Origin: Chamaecrista fasciculata
Taxonomy: Eukaryota; Streptophyta; Magnoliopsida; Fabales; Fabaceae
NCBI GenBank assembly: GCA_003254925.1
Contig: QANZ01026932.1
Span: 236,430 to 300,429, forward strand
DNA: 64,000 bases
Direction: 5' to 3'
Positions 23,900 through 33,944 of this stretch are shown here, piece after piece. The stretch's first letter is position 1; every line of letters begins with the position of its first letter. A program made the translations under genes and the position numbers. The notes below the pieces were generated by a model, which worked only from the letters and a program-made list of their open reading frames with translations, made no database searches and was not told where the DNA came from.

Positions 23900-25150
23900 G
23901 CGTAGCATAGTGTTCGGCATCATTTTCTGCCTTCAATTCAATAAGTTCAGTAATTCTCGACAAACCTTGAGTTTACGTCTTGAGACTAGGTCGTTGAAAT
24001 GTAACAAGAAACATTTTCTTTTCTTTTAATTATTTAATTTATCAATTTCAAAAATATGAAAGTACTCAAAATTAAAGGGTAACATTTTGGAGGAGTGAAT
24101 AATTTGTGATATTCACCTCTTAATCACTAGATCTAATTTTTTCCAGTCTCTAGAACTATAAAATATATATAATCCAATCTATTTATCTCTCTATAGAATT
24201 ATGTGACTCCATATCCTCTTCTTGTTATTAATATTTTTGAGCTATAACTAATTAGTAATTACCGGTAAGAACAACCCAAAAAGGACAAAAGGGAATTCAT
24301 CCTTTGGACACATACATTCCAATATTTCACGGAGGTGAATTCTTTACATTTTTTTTAGACAAAAAAAAAAAAGAATTCTTTACATTTTTGCTCTCCATAT
24401 TTTTTCGTATATTTTAGAGAGATAAAAGAAAAAATAGAGAAAAAAAAATATGAGTCTTATAAAATAATAAATATGTGATCCACATTTTCTCTTTATACCT
24501 TTTTTTTTTCTCTAAAATACACTAAAAATATATCAAATAAAATGCTGAGGATCCTAATCCTGTTTTTCGCTAGCTTTTTGTGTTTTTCAAATTTATTAGT
24601 TTCTCTTTTTATGAAAATTAATTGATTTATTTAATTCTAAAATAATTAATAGTATATATCGTTACCAATTCATAATTTCTTTTATTATTACAGAATAAGA
24701 AAAAATGTGTGACAATAAATATGAACATGTTATTGTATATCACATGATTAATTAGTGATATTATATAATTAAAAAATTACTAATTTGAGAAAACTAATAT
24801 ATAAACATTAAAATAGAATCGAGAGAACCTGGGCTAAATCATGGAGTGAAGAAAATCGAAGGTGTTAAGATTTTCTCTGTGTTTAAAATACGAGATCGGA
24901 TGGCCCAGAAGGAATCTTTCCCTGATGGGCTTGTGCGTGGCTGTCAAATATTTTAGTTAGACAGTGAAATCTATAATTAATTAAGGCCATTTGACCAAAA
25001 CAATAAATTAATTAATGCACTGCTTGCTGCTTAATGCTCAATCAACAAAGCTAACTGAGAATTGAGAGATGGCAGAGGAATGAGTCGTATTCAAGTTGAA
25101 GTCTTTTTATCTGTTAAAAAAAAAACAAGCCCATGTCTTTTAAGGATTTA
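23900..25150. other. AT-rich spacer upstream of ATG8
   Basis: No gene or bounded repeat was recognised. Confidence 0.5.
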
Positions 25151-25154
25151 ACTT

Positions 25155-25616
25155 GTAAATTACACGGAAGATCTATGTGGTTTGATCCATTTATATAAAG
25201 GATCTTGAAGTTTAAAAAGTGACAAGTAAGGGTATGCGGTTTGCTTCGTTAACAAAAAGGATCTCAGGATGTATTTACCATAAAAAACTAATAGAATTAG
25301 GATAATGTGCAACTCATGTGACCCATTTTCACATACTCAATCCCTAATTTCTAAGGATTAGGGTTCGAGAATGGAAGAAAATGACGAAAATGAGAGTTGG
25401 GGTTCTCAAGGATGTGGAGGTAGGGTTCGATTTCTACACAACGGAGGAGAAACTAGAGAGTGAGTATATAGAAATGGGTCACGTGAGCTGCACATTGTCC
25501 TAATTTCGTTAGTTTTATATGGCAAATACCTCGTGTGACCCTTTTTGTTAACGGAACAAATCACAAACATTTATTTGTCACTTTTTAAACCACATTGATC
25601 TTTTGTCTAATTTACC
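25155..25616. mobile_element. Foldback MITE (about 460 bp)
   Basis: The left arm (from GTAAATTACACGGAAGATCT) and the inverted right arm (from GGGTAAATTAGACAAAAGAT) match imperfectly for about 170 bases. Both include GTTAACAAAAAGG and a segment ending near GTGACCCATTT. Flanks TTTAACTT and TATAACTTT are similar but not identical, so a target duplication is only suggestive. The centre (25350-25440) is GA-rich and unrelated to the arms. Confidence 0.7.
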
Positions 25617-27473
25617 CTATAACTTTTAATTCCTACCTTAAAAAACTAAAGCAAAATATATATAAGGCCACATAATGTTTGAATCAGTTGATTAGTTGAT
25701 TAGTGCTCTAATAAATCTGCAGCCATGATTTTTTTTTTTTTGCTTAAAATCAATAATCCCACTATATATAGTTGAATGTCTCCGACGCCTATTAAATTTG
25801 TGTCTTTTTGTTGTATATGTCATTGACATTTTACTTTTGACCTACCGAAAAGGAAAAGAAAAGAAAATAATGCTTTAGTCCTACTTGACTGATGCTGCTT
25901 ATTTTTCTGATGGTGAAATCATGTTTAATTATATATATTGCAACGCTTTCTCGCGACACATTAATTAAGAAATTTGTCTGTTTCAGTTCATGAGTGGTTT
26001 GGTTACCGATAATAACGTAATACCACAACACTCATATGATATGATTTAATTACGATATTTTGGATTTTATGCAGTTTTTTATATAATTTCTTACAAAATA
26101 CACAATACAAAAATTATAATGTGATTCAAACGGTAAGCGGAAGCAATTTTAATTGAACCAATTAGAATGTTGAAACATTGAAACTAAAAATAATAAAGAG
26201 CGTATCTGATTTATTCATCTCCAGATTCAGAACTAGATCTTCCTCTCTATGTCCCTAGCCCTTTAGTTATGTAGTGACTCTAATGGGTCGCTCACTTAGC
26301 GTTAGGGTTAGAGATGGGACCTAGCCTATATATATATTTGTCTTACTGGACTTTCCCATCATAGGCTTCAGTAAAACCCTAAAAGACGTACACTTAGCCA
26401 CATATTAGACTTTTAATATAATGTGTGCTAAAGCCCTAGTGATTACTTTATACTTTGAGCTTCCTTTTATTGGACCATCTATCAACCCATTTATTTCATC
26501 AAACCAAATAAAATATTTTAGACAATTAATGTGAGCCCAATATATAATATAATTTTTGTAACATCTATATATTGATTTCACAATAGCACATGTTTTAAAT
26601 TTATAAAAATCAATAAAGTCCAATATGATGTGTCCTCTTTGGTCATGCTTGATGAGAAATTGAGAGTTCTCAATTTTCAAGTCTCTGGAGATAGCCTTCA
26701 AATCAAAATTGAACTTCCTGCTTACTTTTGGTGTTTGGTAACATTTGAAACTTATTTTCCACACACGTTTCAAATATATGGTGGCATGAATCATGAGCTA
26801 ATTTGAATTTTTTTTATTGTCATTTAAAATAAGAATATAATCAAAATCAAACACCATCATGAATCATGAGGTATATATGTTATCGTTGATTAACACTATT
26901 TTATTATAATTAATAGTTTTTTTAATCGAGGTGGGACAGTGATTTTAAAATTTGCCAAAAAATCAGTTATCGAGAATTTCATAGTTCACCATACGTGAGT
27001 AATACATGATAATTCTTTGAAATTCTAACAAGTTACAATGATCAAGTCGGGGAAAAAAAAAAAAGTAAACCGGTAAATATAGAAATAACGTACCATATAT
27101 ATGGCATTTGATGAATTTTTTTTTTTTTTTAATGATGATTCAAAGTTATAATAAGTTAATAACTATTTACGTGTTAGAAACAATCGATCAAGTACTATAT
27201 ATGGCGTGGGTTCAAACTTCAAAGAAAAAAAAAATGTGAAAGCCAAGGTGGGCAATTCATCAAATCACGTACAGCTCAGCTAGAAATCTAACAAGTAACC
27301 TGCCACCGACTCCTTCATAATCCATGGACGGATCAGAATTACCAAGATCCTACCAAGCCCAATCTCAGCCGTCCATCCAAATCTCACACAAAAAAGAAGT
27401 GAAAGGAATCTAATCTCAAACACTTCTCTTACAGCTTGCGCCATATTTGCGCGTCTTAGCTCACTCCTCCCAC
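25617..27473. other. AT-rich spacer upstream of the SAM synthase promoter
   Basis: No coding or repeat feature with defined limits was recognised. The last 200 bases are less AT-rich and probably belong to the SAM synthase promoter. Confidence 0.5.
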
Positions 27474-28129
27474 TATAAATACACACCCCAGTTCTTCGCT
27501 TCCACTCGCACACCTTGAGCAGCTGCCAAAACGGTTCCTTCTGTTAAAGCAACTACTCTCTCTCTACCTCGCAAGGTAGCTTTCTCTCTCCATTTTTACT
27601 TGATGGATGAATGAATGAATGAATGAACTGTATGTTGTTCTTCGTTGATTCGAAGTTTCCATTGATTCTGCTGTGAGGCTGGCTTTGAATTCTCGTCTCG
27701 GATCTCAATATTCGCTTTGTGATTTTTGGAATTATGCTCGATCTAAGTCATTTGAAACGATTTTAAGCTTTTTCTTATTTGTGTTGCTTGTTTATGGGTC
27801 TATTTGGTCGAAATCTGAACTTCATTTCGTGATCTAGTTGTGAATTTTGCCTTACCCTCTCAGATCTGGCTGAATAATCTTTGACCGTGGAGTTAGTTTT
27901 TTTCTCTCTTTTTGTCTGTCGTCAAGTGTGTCTTGCTTTTGGATGAAGTTATAATAGAATAATTTTTGTTGTGCTAGACCGAGACCGCTAGATTTGGCTG
28001 ATTGGTAGCCTTTGACCTTGGACTGAAGCGGGATTTTGTTTTTTAGTTGAGACTGTGACAATGTATGCTTCTTTTGAACAAATTCTGATGTTCCTCTCGT
28101 GTATGATTTAATTTTCTGCAGCTAGAACG
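27474..28129 (+). promoter_or_regulatory. SAM synthase core promoter, 5' UTR and leader intron
   Basis: A TATA box (TATAAATA) lies at 27474-27481. A CT-rich leader follows, then a donor GCAAG|GTAGC at 27575/27576 and an acceptor TTCTGCAG at 28121, leaving CTAGAACG before the ATG. A leader intron of 546 bases is common in plant SAM synthase genes and often raises expression. The intron contains a TGAA microsatellite at about 27604-27627. Confidence 0.75.
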
Positions 28130-29311
28130 ATGGAGACTTTTCTATTTACCTCCGAATCAGTGAACGAGGGACACCCAGACAAGCTCTGTGACCAGATCTC
28201 CGATGCTGTGCTTGATGCCTGCCTTGAACAAGACCCAGATAGCAAGGTTGCTTGTGAAACCTGCACCAAAACCAACATGGTTATGGTCTTCGGAGAGATC
28301 ACAACCAAAGCCAACGTAGACTATGAGAAAATCGTTCGTCAAACCTGCAGGAACATTGGATTTGTTTCTGATGATGTAGGACTTGATGCTGACAATTGCA
28401 AGGTCTTGGTCAACATTGAGCAGCAGAGTCCTGATATTGCTCAGGGTGTTCACGGCCATCTCACCAAGAGACCCGAGGAAATCGGTGCTGGTGACCAAGG
28501 TCACATGTTCGGCTATGCCACTGATGAGACTCCTGAATTGATGCCATTGAGCCATGTTCTTGCAACCAAGCTCGGTGCTCGGCTAACCGAGGTTCGCAAG
28601 AATGGAACCTGCCCTTGGTTGAGGCCTGATGGCAAGACCCAAGTCACTGTTGAATATTACAATGACAAGGGAGCCATGGTTCCAATTCGTGTCCACACTG
28701 TGCTTATCTCTACCCAGCACGATGAGACTGTGACAAATGATGAAATCGCTGCTGATCTCAAGGAACATGTCATTAAGACTGTGATTCCTGAGAAATACCT
28801 TGATGAGAAGACCATCTTCCACCTTAACCCCTCTGGTCGTTTTGTGATTGGTGGCCCTCATGGTGATGCTGGTCTCACTGGCCGTAAGATCATCATTGAT
28901 ACCTACGGTGGGTGGGGTGCCCATGGTGGCGGCGCATTCTCCGGCAAGGATCCGACTAAAGTCGACCGAAGTGGAGCTTACATCGTGAGGCAGGCTGCTA
29001 AGAGCATTGTTGCCAGTGGACTAGCTAGGAGGTGCATTGTTCAAGTCTCGTATGCCATTGGTGTGCCTGAACCTTTGTCTGTTTTTGTTGACAGTTATGG
29101 TACTGGAAAGATTCCTGACAAGGAGATCCTTCAGATTGTGAAGGAAAACTTTGATTTCAGGCCAGGCATGATTTCTATCAACCTTGATCTCAAGAGGGGT
29201 GGTAATAGCAGGTTCTTGAAGACTGCTGCCTATGGACATTTTGGCAGAGATGACCCTGATTTCACATGGGAGGTCGTGAAGCCTCTTAAATTTGACAAGG
29301 CTACAGCTTAA
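28130..29311 (+). CDS. SAMS: S-adenosylmethionine synthase
   Basis: A single uninterrupted coding exon of 393 residues, the normal length for plant enzymes. It makes S-adenosylmethionine from methionine and ATP, with release of phosphate and diphosphate; the product serves methylation, ethylene, polyamine and lignin synthesis. It acts mainly in the cytosol as a homo-oligomer. Signatures are complete: the ATP-site GHPDK (residues 14-18), [12 protein letters not shown] (119-130) and the glycine-rich phosphate loop GGGAFSGKD (265-273). The start is fixed by [18 protein letters not shown], the standard plant N terminus. The gene order puts it with MTO3/SAMS3 (At3g17390) of Arabidopsis, but sequence alone does not separate the isoforms. 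The codon use is richer in G/C than the neighbours, as expected for a highly expressed gene. Confidence 0.98.
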   Translation: METFLFTSESVNEGHPDKLCDQISDAVLDACLEQDPDSKVACETCTKTNMVMVFGEITTKANVDYEKIVRQTCRNIGFVSDDVGLDADNCKVLVNIEQQSPDIAQGVHGHLTKRPEEIGAGDQGHMFGYATDETPELMPLSHVLATKLGARLTEVRKNGTCPWLRPDGKTQVTVEYYNDKGAMVPIRVHTVLISTQHDETVTNDEIAADLKEHVIKTVIPEKYLDEKTIFHLNPSGRFVIGGPHGDAGLTGRKIIIDTYGGWGAHGGGAFSGKDPTKVDRSGAYIVRQAAKSIVASGLARRCIVQVSYAIGVPEPLSVFVDSYGTGKIPDKEILQIVKENFDFRPGMISINLDLKRGGNSRFLKTAAYGHFGRDDPDFTWEVVKPLKFDKATA

Positions 29312-31412
29312 GTGATTCCCTTTTGCGTTAATTGCTGGGAGTTTTGCCTTGCGTCTTTCATCCATAGTCATCATCATACTACATCTAAATCTATTGGTTT
29401 AATCTCTCTCTCTCTCCCCCCTCCTTCTCTGTTTTGGACAATTTTTTTCTTCGTGTTCTTGTATGTGTTCGTTTAGATCGTATTTTTTTTCCCCAATCAA
29501 AAAGATGTAATTTCAATTGTTTGCCCAATATGTGTAATAATCTCAAATTGAAGGAAAGTTCACAATTTTATATTATAGTGTATTTCAGTGAACTTATGTA
29601 GCTCTTTGAATGTTTGAGTTTCATTTAAGATCAAACAAAATGCGAGTTACTCAAGAAGAAAAAATGAATTGACCAACTGCGATTTGGTGTGGCTCAGCTG
29701 TTTTATTTGCTGAATTCACAATTCACATCATTATTTTAGAGTTTCTAAAATCTAGTTGGTTACTTACGGCTCCTAAAAGAAAAATTCCCCTCTTAGCCAC
29801 GAACCCACAAATGTACCTGAAGTAGCGTAATAATTCTTTACCCCACTTCTTTTGACACCATTGTTGGCCTGGACTGAGCTCAGCCTCACAATCCCATAGT
29901 TAATCGTAGGCTTTGTGGGAGGCAACTATCCTTGTGGTTATCATCCTCACTGACTTATACCCTTTATCTTTGAACTTATTCTTTCATAGATTTGAGTCCT
30001 CTAGCTCCATTTTTTTTTTTCAGTGAACAAATCTGTTGAATGTTGATGTCTTACATCAGTAAGATTTGAACCTTTTGTCGTATGATTTGAAGTGGTGGGC
30101 CCTTGAGCCCAACAAATAAAAGCCCATAGCGAAAGAGTACAATAATCTGCTAGGTCACAGTCACACCATAACATTACAGGTGGATCTCACCAACCCTTGT
30201 ATTTGGATTGTGGAGCAAAGCAACAAGCATGTTGCATGTTGTGAAAGAATTAATTGGACCCATGTGGCTGTTTGTGATTGGTATGTTTCAACCGTTGCAT
30301 AATAATATCTGTGGCTTCACATTCTTACTCCTTTCCCAAGTTTCATCACTCATGAGTCATGAGTCATGAGTCATGAGTCATACTCTTCTTTTCTTAATGG
30401 ATCTTTGGCTTATTCATTTTAACAGTTTACCAAGATTAATTACATTTGAGTAACATTTAATCCTATTTAAGTAGGATATCATCACAAGAGTTGCAAGATT
30501 CGGAACCTTTAATTAAGTTAAAAAAAATAGCTTACTACCTATTAACTAGCGACAGACTTTTAAATAAAGCACAGTTCGGCAGAGGATTAATCATTGGCCT
30601 GTCGGGTTGAGGGATACTTTAGGCAACTAAAAAGAGTAGCCTACTGCGTGGACACCTAAGTCCTAACATGGAAATCCCAAAGTAAGTCATTTAAAATTTT
30701 TAATGAACTAAATCGAACAGATATAATTAGAAATATATTTATATATGAACATATATAGTTTCACTTTTCAAGTAAAGTTACAATGAACAACCATGCATGC
30801 TTGTTGTATGACTCAGTTTGCGCTGGCATAGGTCACACAACTCATAAGCATGTGGAGTATTAATGTTGTTTCAATTCAATCTCTGATCACTTGTAATCTT
30901 GAAACTGTGGATGAACTGTCTGTATATATTTGTATATATAAATATAATGCCCATCTGTAATTGCTTCTGCTTTATCTTACTGTCAACTTTCACTTTTCTA
31001 GCTCTTTTTCCTCTGCACATGTTAGATTTCTTACATACCAGTTTAAATATATTCGATCGCTTCCAATTAGTCCTATCTAATTAGTACTAAATTATTAATA
31101 ACACCATGACTATGTATATATATATATATATAATTTTCATTTGTCTATCTCCACAGTTTATCATATTATCTGTTCACATCAGAAAATCTATATGATCAAA
31201 TAACAGATTGCATCATCTACAATATTTATTCCAGTTTCTATTCACATCTATTTAGTCAATTAACGTGGAAGAATGAAAAATTATCTATCTCACTATGAAA
31301 GTTTATATGGACCGAATTGGAACTAGACCTTTCTCTATTTTGGCCCATAAATAAAATCTGGAGATAGCATTGGGCTTTCATTCTCTACTTCTAAGAATGT
31401 CCATCATTATAA
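29312..31412. other. SAM synthase 3' UTR and AT-rich spacer
   Basis: The 3' UTR probably extends to about 29560, with a CT-rich tract at 29403-29430 and A-rich signals such as AATCAAAAAGATGTAA. No further gene was recognised. A TGAGTCA tandem repeat lies at 30353-30380. Confidence 0.5.
30353..30380. repeat. Four tandem TGAGTCA heptamers
   Basis: TGAGTCA is repeated exactly four times without spacers. The heptamer is the classical GCN4/AP-1-like bZIP core. It sits about 1 kb after SAM synthase and 3.6 kb before the PTI1-like gene. Confidence 0.9.
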
Positions 31413-32653
31413 TTTTGGAATAAATTTAAGGACTAAAAAGTAGAATTTCTTTTTTAATTTTAGTATTGCACTTTGACTAAAGTTATATATAAGAAATTAT
31501 AGGTATTGTGTCACTAAATTTAGTGAATCTTGCTTCAATCCAAAAACTTTTCATAAATGGATTGTCGGGTTCTATCTAGCACGTCCCACCCGACACTATT
31601 TATGAAAAGTTTTTATTTAAAACGTAAAAAAAGGAAAAAAGAAGTGAAAGGAGACATCTTGCCACTATCAATATACATTTTCCTCACAATTTTTTGTCTA
31701 GACTATAGCGCCAAACCCGTGCAATGCAGGGTAAGTTCAACTCATATAATTGTTATATAAATGAATATATATAAACTTTGTAATATGATACTAAACAATA
31801 TATATGTGTAGCACAAAAAAGATTCGTAACACAAAATAAACTGCTCATGAGCTAACCCAAGCATACCATAAATAGTTGATGTTTGCAAAAAAAAAAATCA
31901 TGGACCAAGATGTATATTTTCAATATTTATGGACTAAATCATAGTTTTGGAATAAATTTAAGGACTAAAAAGTAGGCTTTCTTTTTCAATTTTAGTATTG
32001 CACTTTGACTAAAGTTATATATAAGAAACTATAGGTTTTGTGCCACTAAATTTGGTAAATCTTGCTTCAATCCAAAAACTTTCCACAAATGGAGTGCTGG
32101 GTTCTAGCCGACACGTCCCGGCTAGAACCCGACACTCTATTTATGGAAAGTTTTTATTTAAAACGTAAAAAAAGGGAAAAAAAAAATTAAAAGGAGGCTT
32201 CTTGCCACTACCGATATACATTTTCCTCACAATTTTTTGTATAAACTATAGCGCCAAACTCGTGCAATACACGGTAAACTTAACTCATATAATTGTTATA
32301 TAAATGGATAGATATAAACTTTGTAATATGATACTAAGTAATATATATGTGTAGCACAAAAAATATTCGTAACACAAAATAAACTGCTCATGAGCTAACC
32401 CAAACAGACCATAAATAGTTGATGTTTGCAAAAAAAAAAATCATGGACCAAGATGTATATTTTTAATATTTTAGGACTAAATCATAGTTTTGGAATAAAT
32501 TTAAGGACTAAAAAGTAGGCTTTCTTTTTCAATTTTAGTATTGCACTTTGACTAAAGTTATATATAAGAAACTATAGGTTTTGTGCCACTAAATTTGGTA
32601 AATCTTGCTTCAATCCAAAAACTTTCCACAAATGGAGTGCTGGGTTCTAGCCG
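31413..32653. repeat. Tandem array, 2.3 copies of a 532-543 bp unit with an internal hairpin
   Basis: Units begin TTTTGGAATAAATTTAAGGA at 31413, 31945 and 32488. The first two are complete (532 and 543 bases) and the third stops at an N (32654). In each unit an inverted repeat surrounds CACGTCC; in copy 2 the arms run from about 32082 to 32154 and include GGGTTCTAGCCG and CGGCTAGAACCC. The arms are decayed in copy 1. No open frame or known transposon end was identified. Confidence 0.85.
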
Positions 32654-33205
32654 NTACAAAAGACTTGGGCTTATAATAAATCTATCCACTAACTAGTTGA
32701 GACTTCATTTGTTTGCCATGTCTTGTGTCTTTTTCATATTTTCAAGACTCAAAATTTTAAAGTTTATTAGTATAACTTTACTCAAAATTAGTTTCGTATC
32801 AATTGAAAATGTAAGTTTTTTTTTTTTGTAATTTCTTTACATGTATTTTTCACTAAAAACAATTTCTATATTAGCCGGTAACGTTTATTCATTCGACCCA
32901 AAAAAACAATTAACGTTTATTCGTTATGTGTATATGTGACTATGTGAGTGTGACCCAGCCATTCATATTTCTTCACTCTGAATATCTTTCTTCTCTGGGA
33001 AGTCAACCAAAGAATAAAGAATACTCACAGATGACAGAACGTTCTGTTCTGTGTTCAAAGAATTCATTTTGTATTGTGTTCTTTCGTTGTTCACCACTCT
33101 TACGCTTCATTCCTTTATCCTTTGTAAGAAAACATAAGGAGGGCACAGTCACAGAATTCTTTGAAAAGGTGACATTTTTATTCTCAAAACCACCTTATTA
33201 TTATG

Positions 33206-33358
33206 GGTAAATTGCAATTTGGTACCCTGTGGTTAGGGGCGTTTCCCCTTTAGTACCCTGAAAGAAAAATTTTTGCATTGTGGTACCCCGTGGTTTGCTC
33301 CGTTAGCGATTTGGTACCCTGAGGTTTTTTTCTGTTAGGATTTAACGGCAAATGTTAG
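33206..33358. repeat. One arm of a GGTACCCTG-type foldback element, cut at an N
   Basis: It starts GGGTAAATTGCAATTTGGTA and has four spaced GGTACCC(TG/CG) motifs. It resembles the arms of the element at 2458-2887 but is a different subfamily. The mirror arm is absent; the sequence is interrupted by an N at 33359 inside TTAACGGCAAATGTTAG. Confidence 0.65.
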
Positions 33359-33944
33359 NGGTTTGTTCAATCTCTTTAGATTGTTGGTTTTTCAACTTCA
33401 CTGTGAATTTGTGACTAGTTTGTGACTGTGTTCTGTGCGTTTATTTGGTTTCTTTGCTTGTTTGGTTATTTGCCCTTTTCTGGGTTTCCTCCAGTTTCTA
33501 AGGAAATCATGGGAATTTCAGAAATCGGAGTGTTGGGTATTTGAAAATCTTAATCCTTCTGTCAAGTGTTATTATAGAAACAGACATATATAACTCCGAG
33601 AAGTATTGATTATCTGAGTTTTTCTGTTGGAATTTATTTCACAAAAAAATATATTGGGGTTTCTTGTTCTTTGACTTTTATACACGGCTCAGAATTCTGC
33701 CAGAAGTATGTGCAATCAACATTGCTCATCTTTCTTCATTAACACTAACATTAGCATGAACAGGAAGCAAAATAGCTGGTTGTAAAGCTGTGTTACTTCT
33801 GTAATTTTGTTATTCATTATTGTTTGGAGAAAATCTATTTTTTGTCTTGAATTTGTCCCAAAACTAAGATTTAGTCCTTCAATATTGGAAATATGTTTTT
33901 TGATCTTGAATAATGTTGAGGACTTATCTCCAGAGTACAGGATC

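Noticed and set aside
28157-29377. Antisense frames across SAM synthase
   Set aside because: They are shadows of the highly biased codon use of the sense gene.
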